A DNA stretch of 64,000 nucleotides, taken from Cliona cf. orientalis. Its lineage: Eukaryota; Porifera; Demospongiae; Clionaida; Clionaidae. Made by a program: the position numbers and the translations under genes. Of the stretch, positions 11,828 to 24,299 are shown piece after piece; the first letter of the stretch is position 1; every line of letters begins with the position of its first letter. The notes beneath the pieces are model-generated. The model ran no database searches, was not told the DNA's origin, and was given only the letters and a program-made list of their open reading frames with translations. The DNA is taken from positions 1 to 64,000 of the forward strand of contig OZ005703.1 in NCBI GenBank assembly GCA_963930775.1. Direction: 5' to 3'.

Positions 11828-14640
11828 TGCTAATCAAGGGTGTACTGAACCAGGGGCAGAGCCCCCAACGTACACCCTTGCTATATGCTCACATGTATCA
11901 AGCTATATGCACGTGCAGGTAAACGCTAATCAAGGGTGTACTGAACCAGGGGCAGAACCCCCAACGTACACCCTTGCTATATGCTCACATGTATGTATCA
12001 AGCTATATTCACGTGCAGGCAAACGCTAATCAAGGGTGTACTGAACCAGGGGCAGAGCCCCCAACGTACACCCTTGCTATATGCTCACATGTATCAAGCT
12101 ATATGTACGTGCAGGCAAACGCTAATCAAGGGTGTACTGAACCAGGGGCAGAGCCCCCAACATACACCCTTGCTATATGCTCACATACATGTATGTATCA
12201 AGCTATATGCACGTGCAGGCAAACGCTAATCAAGGGTGTACTGAACCAGGGGCAGAGCCCCTAACGTACACCCTTGCTATATGCTCACATGAATCAAGCT
12301 ATATGCACGTGCAGGCAAACGCTAATCAAGGGTGTACTGAACCAGGGGCAGAGCCCCCAACGTACACCCTTGCTATATGCTCACATGTATGTATCAAACT
12401 ATAATATGCACGTGCAGGCAAACGCTAATCAAGGGTGTACTGAACCAGGGGCAGAGCCCCCAACGTACACCCTTGCTATATGCTCACATGTATCAAGCTA
12501 TATGTACGTGCAGGCAAACGCTAATCAAGGGTGTACTGAACCAGGGGCAGAGCCCCCAACATACACCCTTGCTATATGCTCACATACATGTATGTATCAA
12601 GCTATATGCACGTGCAGGCAAACGCTAATCAAGGGCGTACTGAACCAGGGGTAGAGCCCCCAACGTACACCCTTGCTATATGCTCACATGTATCAAGCTA
12701 TATGCACGTGCAGGCAAACGCTAATCAAGGGTGTACTGAACCAGGGGCAGAGCCCCCAACGTACACCCTTGCTATATGCTCACATGTATCAAGCTATATG
12801 TACGTGCAGGCAAACGCTAATCAAGGGTGTACTGAACCAGGGGCAGAGCCCCCAACATACACCCTTGCTATATGCTCACATACATGTATGTATCAAGCTA
12901 TATGCACGTGCAGGCAAACGCTAATCAAGGGCGTACTGAACCAGGGGTAGAGCCCCCAACGTACACCCTTGCTATATGCTCACATGTATCAAGCTATATG
13001 CACGTGCAGGCAAACGCTAATCAAGGGTGTACTGAACCAGGGGCAGAGCCCCCAACGTACACCCTTGCTATATGCTCACATGTATCAAGCTATATGTACG
13101 TGCAGGCAAACGCTAATCAAGGGTGTACTGAACCAGGGGCAGAGCCCCCAACATACACCCTTGCTATATGCTCACATACATGTATGTATCAAGCTATATG
13201 CACGTGCAGGCAAACGCTAATCAAGGGTGTACTGAACCAGGGGTAGAGCCCCCAACGTACACCCTTGCTATATGCTCACATGTATCAAGCTATATGCACG
13301 TGCAGGCAAACGCTAATCAAGGGTGTACTGAACCAGGGGCAGAGCCCCCAACGTACACCCTTGCTATATGCTCACATGAATCAAGCTATATGCACGTGCA
13401 GGCAAACGCTAATCAAGGGTGTACTGAACCAGGGGCAGAGCCCCCAACGTACACCCTTGCTATATGCTCACATGTATGTATCAAGCTATATGCACGTGCA
13501 GGCAAACGCTAATCAAGGGTGTACTGAACCAGGGGCAGAGCCCCCAACGTACACCCTTGCTATATGCTCACATGTATGTATCAAGCTATATGCACGTGCA
13601 GGCAAACGCCAATCAAGGGTGTACTGAACCAGGGGCAGAGCCCCTAACGTACACCCTTGCTATATGCTCACATGAATCAAGCTATATGCACGTGCAGGCA
13701 AACGCTAATCAAGGGTGTACTGAACCAGGGGCAGAGCCCCCAACGTACACCCTTGCTATATGCTCACATGAATCAAGCTATATGCACGTGCAGGCAAACG
13801 CTAATCAAGGGTGTACTGAACCAGGGGCAGAGCCCCCAACGTACACCCTTGCTATATGCTCACATGTATGTATCAAGCTATATGCACGTGCAGGCAAACG
13901 CCAATCAAGGGTGTACTGAACCAGGGGCAGAGCCCCCAACGTACACCCTTGCTATATGCTCACATGAATCAAGCTATATGCACGTGCAGGCAAACGCTAA
14001 TCAAGGGTGTACTGAACCAGGGGCAGAGCCCCCAACGTACACCCTTGCTATATGCTCACATGTATGTATCAAGCTATATGCACGTGCAGGCAAACGCCAA
14101 TCAAGGGTGTACTGAACCAGGGGCAGAGCCCCCAACGTACACCCTTGCTATATGCTCACATGTATGTATCAAGCTATATGCACGTGCAGGCAAACGCCAA
14201 TCAAGGGTGTACTGAACCAGGGGCAGAGCCCCCAACGTACACCCTTGCCATATGCTCACATGAATCAAGCTATATGCACGTGCAGGCAAACGCTAATCAA
14301 GGGTGTACTGAACCAGGGGCAGAGCCCCCAACGTACACCCTTGCTATATGCTCACATGTATGTATCAAGCTATATGCACGTGCAGGCAAACGCCAATCAA
14401 GGGTGTACTGAACCAGGGGCAGAGCCCCCAACGTACACCCTTGCTATATGCTCACATGTATGTATCAAGCTATATGCACGTACAGGCAAACGCTAATCAA
14501 AGGTGTACTGAACCAGGGGCAGAGCCCCCAACGTACACCCTTGCTATATGCTCACATGAATCAAGCTATATGCACGTGCAGGCAAACGCTAATCAAGGGT
14601 GTACTGAACCAGGGGCAGAGCCCCCAACGTACACCCTTGA
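11828..14640. repeat. Palindromic satellite, 29 units of 96-104 bp
   Basis: About 29 tandem units. Each contains a nested dyad: an outer stem CAAGGGTGTAC / GTACACCCTTG and an inner stem GGGGC-AGA-GCCCC. This is followed by TGCTATATGCTCACATG and a short variable linker (GTATC, GTATGTATC, AATC or ATACATGTATGTATC). Spacing alternates 96, 100, 102 or 104 bp. Between about 12280 and 13270 the order 104+96+96 forms a 296-bp higher-order repeat; beyond 13.5 kb a 196-bp dimer dominates. All forward open frames here are repeat artefacts. Every unit could extrude as a cruciform or fold as RNA. Confidence 0.95.
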
Positions 14641-17600
14641 CTATATGGCCACCTGTAACAGAAGAAAACAAAAATATAAATTACTGCACATGCACACATA
14701 CACAATGTCATGCAGTGCCACTTACATTGTGTGTTGAATCATCACAGCCACTACATCAGATTTTGTAACATCCAGCACTGCATAAAAACAGAATAAACGC
14801 TTTTAACACAAAATTTAGGCAGCTATAGCTATCTATGACCACACTTCTAACATGTGTATAGGCTACAAAAATTAGAAAATGAAAAGAGGGTGACATTACA
14901 AATCAATAAGAAAAATTAAAATTCTTCTCTTCTTGCTACTCTCTCCAGCCACAGCTCACTTTCTCTGCCCAGTGACACAAGTGAAGATATTCCAAAAGTT
15001 ATTCTCTCTCTTGCCTCAGAGTATATAGGAAGATATGAAGCGTTGCTACCTACAATTGCATGCATGGTTGAAATAGCATTCTGATTAATTTTGGTCCCAT
15101 AGGGCTTTATTAATCACCACATTTCAGTCAGTGGATACATGTACATCAGTCACGAACATTATTTACATTTGGAAGATCAGTACATAGCATAGCTGTGTGC
15201 ATGACCATAATATCAGTGCTAGGCTAGATGCATGCATGTAGGCCACAACATTATTATGGCCTACATGCATCTACGTATATAGCACTGAGTACAAATTGTT
15301 GATTGGTATACAGCATCACTTAATAATTATGTTAATACACAATTACCACATTCTTCATGCACGCACTGAGAATTATTATTTGACTTTAATCGTGATTTAC
15401 TGATCAAAATGCCACGCACTTCTGCTATACACTGTAAAGCTGACCAAGGCAATGGCAATACTCATATCACCCAGGATGTGGTTAGGGCAATATTATGAGT
15501 ATTGCTTGCGCCGTGAGCTTTGCCATAGTAATTATGCCCAGTGAGCAATGTCTACACATCTGCAATACTATAGTAATGCATCACATAGTGACGTCATCCG
15601 ACCACAACCATAGCAACTACAGCAGCTCCCTAGCGACCATAATATGACGTCATACTGTTTGAATGTATGGCTATGTAGCTGGCAGCGCTTTTGTATGCTG
15701 GTTTATGTAGCTTAATAATTATGATAACTTCTCCCCTTACGGTGATAAAATTAATGTGAGGATTCATCCCTACAGAGTAAATTTGAAGGTACTGTACTTG
15801 CTCTAATTATCTGAACACCCAAAAATAATTACTAATATCGTTGTTCGGTTAATTCAGCCAATGGCTCGTTAGAGTGTACAAAAATGGAGAAAGCACTAGC
15901 GATAATGAAACAGCAGTCAATGTCCAACTATAGTTTATTGTCTTCAGCTCAGGTCTAGTATCGCCGCTGTGCTCACTATAACTAAGTCCATGTTATCTTT
16001 CCGCTCATAGATGCTGTCCAAAATGTGGTAGCCATACTCTGCAATGAACGTAAGAGTCGTCTTGAGCTCCTATCATGCTGTGTACCGCGTGGTCATTCAG
16101 TTGATTAGAATGGGTGAGAAAACTTGAAAGTTTGGATATTCAATGAATTACAAAGGAAATTAAACTTATTATTCAGGCTATTAGAATGTTCATTTAATGA
16201 ATTACAAAGGAAATTAAACTTATTATTCAGGCTATTAGGAATGTTCAAATAATTAGAGCGAGTATGGTAATTTATAAGACTCAACCAAAACCGCATAATC
16301 CTACAATAATTGTTCTACTGCATACATAAGGACACATCCACCCTCTTAGTACTCAATGTATAAAATATATTATGATACAATTGGCTGTCTTTATTAGCCT
16401 TATCCCAAGGATTTTCAATGTTACCCACAGACTCAAACACTGGGAGATAAAATAATTAATGTCAGATGCATGCTTTGCTAGCTACTATCTATGAAGCTTT
16501 CAGACACTAGTCTATAAAAGTATATATCACCAATAAGATTTCTAACAGAAAGATGAGAAACTGTGGAGTTCAGTAGTCTATATGTAAAAGCATGGTTTGT
16601 CACCACCGCAGTATATTATGTATAATCATTTAAGGTACATGTACCTTCGACGTTTCGCTCTGGAGTGGTAGTGTACAGCATGCTACTACGCTTGAAGGCA
16701 CATATAATATGAAAACAGCCGATTTTCAGCATTCAAGCAGCCCGCATTAATCAATGGCATTATGTGACACTTCTCGTGTGATCCAAGGTCCTCCCATTTT
16801 GTGTGTAACAATGAAAAGGTGACAGGGTCTGGGGACGAGGCTAGCCAGAGTCACTTTTAGCTATTACTTAATAATCACCCTCACCTTCCCATAGATTTAT
16901 CATCGTCTGGTCACAGCATCTACATCACCAATTGCATTTAAAATCGACCTGCAAACGAACAAAAACTCAAAAGAAAATTGTAATACTCAGTCTAATAAAT
17001 GCTTCTCTAATGATAAGGTACATTTAGCATAATAATATTATTGATAGAGTAGCTACATACAGGGCCAGGTGCTTTCATAAATATATACCCCCCCCCCCCC
17101 CCCCCAGGCTTTTCTAATGATGGTAGAGCGTTTGGCATCTAGCTACAGCTGGCATCTAGCTACACCAAGATCATAATATAAACGCTAACTTGATGCTCGT
17201 GGCAGGGCTCTTTGCGCGTGATCGCGGATGTATCTACAGCCCCATGTGACTTACATTGTAAGTTTCAAACTCTTCGTTCCATAACATTAGGTGTAGGTCG
17301 ATCACTCTGCTGTTATTCTAGTAGTACCACCAGCTCCAAGTCCATCTCTTAGGCCCTAGACATTTTACATCGAATTTCTTCGCGAGCGCACGCAGATCAT
17401 TGCTATACATGCGCGCATACGCTAATTATTATTGTCAACGCGCAATGCCTATGAGCGCTATTAAAATTATTTGCGTATCAGTGTGCTTTGCGTACATACT
17501 AGAGCCTCATTCCCAGTCCACGGCCACCCCGAGCCCAGTGTTGCAATACCTGTACTCGCGTATCGGATTCCAGTTACATGATTGTATGGATTGGTGACCT

Positions 17601-17802
17601 ACAGTTGTCCTCCTTCCAATTCCTACATTGTACAGCACGCCCGAATAATAATAATAATTAGCGCATGCGCGGGCGAGCCACTCCTCTACAGAATTCCCCA
17701 CGCCCCACTGAGCTGTGATGCTATTCTAGACTGAGAAAGAGAAAGCTGGGAGGTTTACTATATGTTTTCACTCTTGCCGATTAATCCCACAACTTATTGA
17801 CC
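14641..17802. other. Intergenic AT-rich region, no gene recognised
   Basis: Nothing convincingly coding. Visible items are a hairpin at about 15229-15275 (TGCATGCATGTAGGCC with its complement), a direct ~63-bp duplication at about 16135-16250 (AATGAATTACAAAGGAAATT motif), a fragment GGGGACGAGGCTAG at 16833 that matches the end of the foldback element at 20401, and an 18-base C run at 17089-17106. Confidence 0.6.
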
Positions 17803-18143
17803 ATGAGCTGGAGGCGAAAGGAAGGAGGTACGTACGTAGCCAGCAACTTTGAAGTATTTTATATGTGTACAGACTACATAGTATGCGCATGGTATGATGG
17901 TCACGGTAGAGCTACTCCCTTTCGCTGGTGAATGTTCGATGCTGCACGACTTTCATAATTAATTCAGTGTGATCTTTCATCTACAGCTCCGTATTTACTT
18001 GATCTTCCTATGCCTGTATTCACCGGTCTGTGTGTGTCTCTGGACAGTGGTGCTATTCACAATTGGAAGGCACTGGTTCACCATCTCCACGATTACATGA
18101 TGACAGACATATGCGCCAGCTCAGCATTATTGAGCAGAGGGTA
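17803..18143 (+). pseudogene. Death-domain-like N-terminal exons, IRAK/Pelle type
   Basis: An ATG at 17803 starts a 25-nt exon (MSWRRKEG) with donor GTACGT at 17828. An acceptor CTACAG precedes 17987, and the second exon continues in phase: APYLLDLPMPVFTGLCVSLD, then SGAIHNWKALVHHLHDY, to a GTAAGC donor near 18142. The 'L-C-x-x-L-D ... NW+xL' pattern is typical of death domains at the start of IRAK/Pelle adaptors and kinases. No in-phase continuation is obvious until a broken kinase exon at 19733. It is probably the 5' part of a decayed innate-immunity kinase gene; it could instead be a live gene with exons I cannot join. Confidence 0.45.
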
Positions 18144-18403
18144 AGCTTTGTCGTTATTATTTTGATCAGCTAGTTGTGCATGATGCTACTTTTAAAACTA
18201 CATACGTGATTGTTGAAGCCATGTGTACACAAGTGTGCTAATGTACAGTATATGCCCAAAGTACTGCCTTGGGCGATTTGGACTTTCATGTAGATCATGA
18301 AACCTCACTTTTCGTTTACAAGGTTTATAATAATATTATAATAATTATTGTAATTTAGAGATTCTGCAGAGCCCTGAGGTAGTGTAATAATATGGTACAG
18401 TAT

Positions 18404-19083
18404 GGCGGGTAATTTTCGTGAGGTGCTAATTTTCGTTATTTTCGTGGTTGACTTGGCAGTCACGAAATTTTCCCACCCACGAAATTAATGCCTACTGTGA
18501 TATGGTACTATGCGAGTCCATGATAAGGCCACTTCAATTTAATATTCTGTTTCTCGGGCTGGCCTTTCCTCAGGATAGGGTCGGTAGGCCGGCTTGTAAA
18601 TGAAAATAAATTCAATTAACTGGGCGTGTCCTAGGTCAATAATCGAGATTTATCTTGAAAAACGTATTGCGCATGCTCAGAACGTAATTAAACCCGACCT
18701 CTGACCTAAAAACTAACAAAAGTTTTCTCTGAAAGTAGGGTCGGTCGGGCCCGAGAAACAGAGTATTAAATTGAAGTGGCCTAATGGGTCTGGCCACAAA
18801 CATCGTGGCAACACGGCCAACACTTTTTAGTGTTATCAAGCAACAGTAGCCACTGTCATCCAGCTGATAGCATCTTCGAGACTAATATTCTTCTATCTCA
18901 TGCCTTTTGTCCAAGTATCTGTAGGTATGGCTTAGTAACAAAGAAGATCAGAGTGTGTGTATAGATTACAGCATTGCTTATGCAGCAGTGCCACACCCCT
19001 AGACTGGTTGCTGTCACGAAATTTAAAACCACGAAAATTAATTTAGAGGGCCTTTTCGACTTTCCACGAAAATTACCCACTAT
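18404..19083. mobile_element. Inverted-repeat element with nested insertion
   Basis: Ends are imperfect inverted copies: TATGGCGGGTAATTTTCGTG at the left and the complement of TATAGTGGGTAATTTTCGTG at the right, with further TTTTCGTGG and TCACGAAATTT motifs inside both arms. It contains the smaller foldback element at 18526-18782. No transposase frame is visible, so it is probably a non-autonomous DNA transposon. Confidence 0.6.
18526..18782. mobile_element. 257-bp MITE with ~39-bp inverted termini
   Basis: Left arm AGGCCACTTCAATTTAATAT followed by TCTGTTTCTCGGGC pairs with the right arm GCCCGAGAAACAGAGTATTA followed by AATTGAAGTGGCCT, with one or two mismatches. The interior has no coding capacity. 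It sits inside the larger inverted-repeat element starting at 18404. Confidence 0.75.
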
Positions 19084-19732
19084 ACCCTAGCTGACTGCAT
19101 TATACTCTGAATCCAAGATTATGTTCACAGTGTTACTTGAGAGAGAGAGAGAGAGAGACTGTCTTACCTACAATACACTTGTGAGGTAGTGTGGTTTGTA
19201 TTCATGGGGGGGGGGGGGAGGGGGTGGTCCTGTCAACCACCTCCTCAGTATGGCTGCTGCCACTTCACTGCAGTGTCTGCTTTTGTTTTATCATGAGCAG
19301 GATGAGCTGGTTGGTGGTACTATATAACTCGAGTTTGTGGAGCAAAGAATTTTGTCACTGAAATGCAGGCTCTCTCAAAGTCAGTAGCTGCTAAATAGAG
19401 TCAATAATAGTTACTGCATTCATTAAAATGTCGGTGAGCACATGTACAGCGATATATATCCTTCCTTTCCCAACCCTAGAATTCCCATGGAGAACAGCAC
19501 TAAACTATTGGAACATGTGCCATTGTCTGACGAGTAACCATCGTCTGATAATGCTATGTTGATTGATTATTCACAAGAACAGAGTTGTATAGCATCATTG
19601 AATGTGTTGATTTCGACTATAACACATGGTTCACATTAATTTTAGTGCCCAATTCACCGATTTATTGAACATAAGCTCATGTACACTTCCAAGAATTGTT
19701 ATGTAAACTAGTTACATTTATCTCTCCTACAG

Positions 19733-19880
19733 CTTAAGCCATGCCCACCTCCTCCCTGTGCTCGGCTACAGTTGTGATGGTTCTCCATCGTCTCTGCCTT
19801 ATTTATCCATATATGGCAAACTCTGCACTCGCCTACCTTTGCCGAGCTCAGCAAATTGTCATACACAGAGACGTTAAAAG
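19733..19880 (+). pseudogene. Broken IRAK/Pelle-like kinase exon
   Basis: After an acceptor CTCCTACAG, one frame reads LSHAHLLPVLGYSCDGSPSS, matching the 'H-x-N-L-L-x-L-L-G-Y-S-x-D-G' signature before the kinase hinge of IRAK/Pelle kinases. The homology then moves to another frame, CLIYPYMANSALAYLC, and soon reaches IVIHRDVKR, the catalytic-loop start. The one-base frame change and the loss of the roughly 30 residues that should separate 'MANxSL' from 'HRD' mark it as a pseudogene exon. Confidence 0.65.
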
Positions 19881-20400
19881 GTACTATGCATGTACAGTAT
19901 CAGACCTTATGATAATGGTTGGACATTGGACATTTTCCGACAAATAGCCAGCATGTCCTGCCATTCACTTCATTATCCAGACTCTTTCTTTCATTCAATC
20001 AATGCAGCATTCAATAGTGCAGTTCAAGCACTAATGTCTGACTAGCATCCTGTTTACTGGCTTAGGCTGCACTGTAGTAGCTGTGGCTGGGTCAACTATG
20101 GTTTTTGGAGGCTGGCTTAGGGTGAGCCTAGCACCTACCAACTACATATTGACCACAATGACTCAGCAGCTGTACATCTGCTGGTGGTCTTCTATGCCTT
20201 GAGCTGAATGTACTGTAATATTACACAGCATGCCCTGCTACAGCATTGATATATTATAGTTGGAAGAAAAAAAAATTATTAATAATACAATATACATTGG
20301 TGTCCGGGTATTCGGTGTAAATGTCCGGTCAAATTCAGACATTTTGACTGGCCATAGATACAAAAAAATTTATCGTAAGGTCTGCAGTATGTATAGTCAT

Positions 20401-20752
20401 TAGCCTCGTCCCCAGGCTCTCTTGGGGGAGGGGAAAAGAGAGCCTGGTAACGACTGCATGCGCATGCGCCAAAATCTCCGTATACTACCCGTGGACTACT
20501 TGATCGTATACTACTAGTCAAGCTCAAAAGTCGCCCAAGCACTCGAAAAGTATCTTGCCATCGGCTAGTGATGGTGTCTAGGAGAGTTAAATGAGGTAAA
20601 TCACTCAAACGTTGGTTTTTATACCCTCAAAAGGCCGTTTTGTTGTGAAAACTGGCTTACCATGTTTTGTTGGTAAGGATTCGCGCATGCGCATGCAGTC
20701 GTTACCAGGCTCTCTTTTCCCCTCCCCCAAGAGAGCCTGGGGACGAGGCTAG
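20401..20752. mobile_element. Mutator-like foldback MITE with 9-bp target duplication
   Basis: The 69-bp terminal inverted repeats (20401-20469 and 20683-20751) appear identical, beginning TAGCCTCGTCCCCAGGCTCT. They are flanked by a perfect 9-bp direct repeat, TATAGTCAT (20392-20400 and 20753-20761). Long TIRs plus a 9-bp target duplication are the hallmark of Mutator-type (MULE) elements. The ~210-bp interior lacks a transposase. TIR identity implies recent movement. Confidence 0.85.
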
Positions 20753-20878
20753 TATAGTCATGTACTTGCAATTTTAGTGAGGTACTGCTACCACTAATTA
20801 TTTCAGAAGATTTTACGATGATATAGTAGACATCTAGAGCATTTCAGAAGGCTTTAATAAATAGATATTATGTGTATA

Positions 20879-21556
20879 TGTGACCCTCCACGAGGAAACC
20901 AAGCATAATGCGTTGGATATCAATCTGAGATACAGGCCAGAATAGTTGCCCAAGGTGATAATTATCGTTTTTCACTTTTTGGTATAGATCGATAGAGGAA
21001 TCATTCCTCTACACAAATATCTGCTTCGTAGCTTCTAGAACGCTATACTTACCAAGTTATAGCTCAAAGAAGTCGGCCGTGTAGCTAACATTGATCGTCC
21101 ATGATACGGAGCCGTTGCCATAGTTGCAGGTAGGCAAGCACGGCAGCTGCACAGAAAACACTCTCCAGTCACTTATTTCTTCGATTTTGTATACTAACAA
21201 TCTATAGAAACGCTTATCTTTTCGTTCTTTTCCATCGAAACGCCGGCTGCTGCTCTCTTTCCAACGTTTTGGCAGCCATCTGGCTCTTTGATTTAGTGGG
21301 CGGGGCCACGTATTTACCATAAACGGCGAATATACAGACTTCCGCGTGCAACGTACGTAGCAATGTTCATTGCAATTTTTTGCAATACTTTAGTACGGGC
21401 GATCCAGGTATATTTTTGCTCATATCTCCATGACTACACGGGCTAGAGACTTCAAATTTGCTGGAGCAATAGTTCAAAGGTTGTAGTTGGTAATGGTGGC
21501 CTTAACTCAAAATTTTTTTCCACACATTATGCTTGGTTTCCTCGTGGAGGGTCACA
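20879..21556. mobile_element. ~680-bp inverted-repeat element
   Basis: Terminal repeats TGTGACCCTCCACGAGGAAA-CCAAGCATAATG (20879-20910) and their perfect complement (21525-21556). A possible short TATA/ATAT target duplication overlaps the ends and cannot be resolved by eye. The minus-strand open frame inside (87 codons) shows no recognisable transposase motif. Confidence 0.75.
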
Positions 21557-21782
21557 TATCGACATGTACTTGCTAGACTGATTGTTTAGCTACTGGTGCT
21601 GCTATTCATAGGGCCTCACAATTGGTTGTCTGTGACCATGGTTATTTGCATATCAAAGAAAGAAAGTACCCAATACCCTTATGGCTGGTCATGGTACAGA
21701 GGTGCACACCTGGCACCCACAGTTTTCAGGTGATAGTGAGATATGGCCCCTCATGTATGATGAAAGTAGCTAGGTACACATG

Positions 21783-21950
21783 TACCGTAGATCTGGAAAT
21801 TTTCATGTAAAGAAACTTTCGTACAATAAATTTTAGTGTAAAAAATTTTCATATGAACGACCCCTTACCACATTAGCGTTAATAATGCATGCTAACTTTC
21901 GTAGCTCCCATCAACTACGAAAACAACGAAAATTTCCAGATTTACAGTAT
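21783..21950. mobile_element. ~170-bp palindromic MITE, copy A
   Basis: Ends TACCGTAGATCTGGAAATTTT and the complement of ATACTGTAAATCTGGAAATTTT bracket an AT-rich palindrome rich in TTTTCGTA/TACGAAAA motifs. It shares termini and interior blocks (CGACCCCTTAC, GCATGCTAA) with the copy at 59055, which is in the opposite orientation. Confidence 0.75.
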
Positions 21951-22087
21951 CTATAGAGACAGCTACAGCCATGCACACTACGGGTACAGAGAGTAAGAGA
22001 AGCATTTTTATTAAGACTGGTTGGGGGTCAACCCCCTGTGTCTCTGGGTATGGAGGGACTAGTGGTTTGGAGGAAGTCATGCATACT

Positions 22088-23350
22088 GTGAATACAATAA
22101 GGGTAGTGGAGTAGTATCACACGCAGCACATGTGTATAGGGTACAGTGGAGTGCATACTACTACCATGTGTAATTTGTGGTGGTGTGTCCCCGTTAATTA
22201 GCTAAGATGTTACTCCTCTGACCAGCTATTCAAATTCCCAACTTTGTCTTGTACCAGTCTTCATTATAATATTTTATGAGCACCACCCTATAATAATTTA
22301 GGTACCCTTTGCATTTTTTCAGTTGTAATTAGAAGTACATTTGCAGATAATACACCAAGAGTATGCAATGTATAGTCTTGCACGGTAGCACCCATTTAAA
22401 TTGGAATGGACATTGCCATGTGAGGATATCAACTATGTTGTTGCTCTTCTAACTGGTGTACTCTTCAGCTGTGTGCATGCATAGTTTCTTAATTAGAGGA
22501 GATCTCCTAATTTCTCATTTTATAGACCAGCCAAGGGTTCCACAGTATCCAAGTAACTCTTGTTTTGGCCATGAATAAAAAAATATATGTTTACTTATCC
22601 CTTTCTCCATGACCACCAGTATTATGGTAAATGAGATCTAATGCCACAAAGTACCATTCTTGAGTGAGCATCCATGCATAGTCATAGTGGAAAATATTGT
22701 GTGTAATTAAGTTAAACTAGTATCATTATGGTTAGGTCAAATCAATTTGATTTCATGTTTCTTGGACCCGTAGACGATTATTTCTGAGATTTGGAAAAAA
22801 AATTAATTATTTAAAAACCACAAGCACATGATCCACCAAGTATCGCCATATTCAGCAGAAGCTGTCCATGACAAGGAGCCAAGAAAAGGAGCTTCTAGCT
22901 TCATTTTATCAAGGCTCAGTGTTCTGGAGGAGTCTTGCATTGATTTCTTGGTCAAACCAGCTTGTTCATAGCAGGACAGCGAATTTTAATGATATTCATA
23001 ACATTTAATGACTTTTGCCTACCTACCAACCCTATCTCAGCCTTCCATCTATCCAAGAAACATGAAATTAATTTGATGTGGACTTACTAACTGTATTGCA
23101 TGTAAATGGTCTGAAATAGTCTGTAGAGGTGTGTTCATGCAGTTTATCATGACATTGTGTGTACTCTCTTGAGCATATATACATGCATAAACATGTACAC
23201 TGTATTTGCTTAGAGGGGGAGCCCCACCCCTCAGGCTCTTTGCCAGCTACATGTACATGCATGTGGTCAGGAGTACATTACTAATTATAATGTACTCCTG
23301 ACATAGTACATACTGGTATGCCTTCATTCCCTACGGCTGCTTGGGTATGG
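22088..23350. repeat. Segmental duplication, copy 1
   Basis: This block is repeated immediately downstream at 23365-24270. Shared landmarks in order are AAGGGTAGTGGAGTAGTAT, ATTCAAATTCCCAACTTTG, CACCACCCTATAATAATTTA, GCATGTAAATGGTCTGAAAT and GGAGTACATTACTAAT with TACTGGTATGCCTTCATTCC. Copy 1 is longer because of an extra ~300 bp around 22720-23070. A hairpin with arms GTCAGGAGTACATTA / AATGTACTCCTGAC lies at about 23258-23301. No gene is visible. Confidence 0.8.
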
Positions 23351-23364
23351 CTTGAAATTTCTGT

Positions 23365-24275
23365 GGTCTGTTGAATACTATAAGGGTAGTGGAGTAGTAT
23401 TGCACGCACACACACAGCACATGGAGGGGTGCATATTACTACCATGTGTAATTGTGGTGGTGTGTCCCTGTTAATTAGCTAAGATGTCAATCCTTTGACC
23501 TAGCTATTCAAATTCCCAACTTTGTCTTGTACCAATCTTCATTATAATATTTTATGAGCACCACCCTATAATAATTTAGGTACCCTTTGCATTATTTCAG
23601 TTGTAATTAGAAGTACATTTGCAGATATTACACCAGGAGTATGCAATGTATAGTCTTGCATGGTAGCACCCATTTGAATTGGAATGGACATTGCCATGTG
23701 AGAGTATCAACTATGTTGTTGCTCTTCTAACTGGTGTACTCTTTAGCTGTGTACATGCATGGTGTCTTAATTAGAGGAGGTCTCCTCATTTCTCATTTTA
23801 TAGACCAGCCATATGCATGGTTCCACAGTATCCAAGTAACTCTTGTGTTGGCCATGAATAAAAAATATATTTTTACTTGATCCATGACCACAAGTATTAT
23901 GGTAAATGAGATCTAATGCCACAAAGTACCATTCTCGAGTGAGCATCCATAGTCATAGTGGAGCTGCTATGCACTAGCTTATGCACAGTGTAAAAATCAT
24001 GTGCAAGTTAAACTAGTATCGTTATGATTACTAACTGTAATGCATGTAAATGGTCTGAAATAGTCTGTAGAGGAGTGTTCATGCAGTTTATCACGACATT
24101 GTGTGTACTCTTGAGCATATTATATACAATATCATGCATACACATGTACCCTGGTATACTGTAGTTAGCTAGGTGCATGTAGTCAGGAGTACATTACTAA
24201 TGTACTCCTGATGTAGTACATACTGGTATGCCTTCATTCCCTATGGCTGGGTATGGCTTGAAGTTTCTATGTGAG
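23365..24275. repeat. Segmental duplication, copy 2
   Basis: Downstream copy of the block beginning at 22088, with the same landmark order and scattered substitutions and small indels. Its right end runs into the second set of kinase-like fragments, so the duplication may have accompanied the decay of that gene family. Confidence 0.8.
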
Positions 24276-24299
24276 TGTGTTAATGATATTCAGTACTTG

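Noticed and set aside
11828..14640. CRISPR-like array
   Set aside because: Units are tandem with tiny linkers and no unique spacers, in an animal genome; it is a satellite.
11974..14768. Many overlapping forward open frames of 75-152 codons
   Set aside because: They arise from the palindromic satellite, which lacks stops in several frames.
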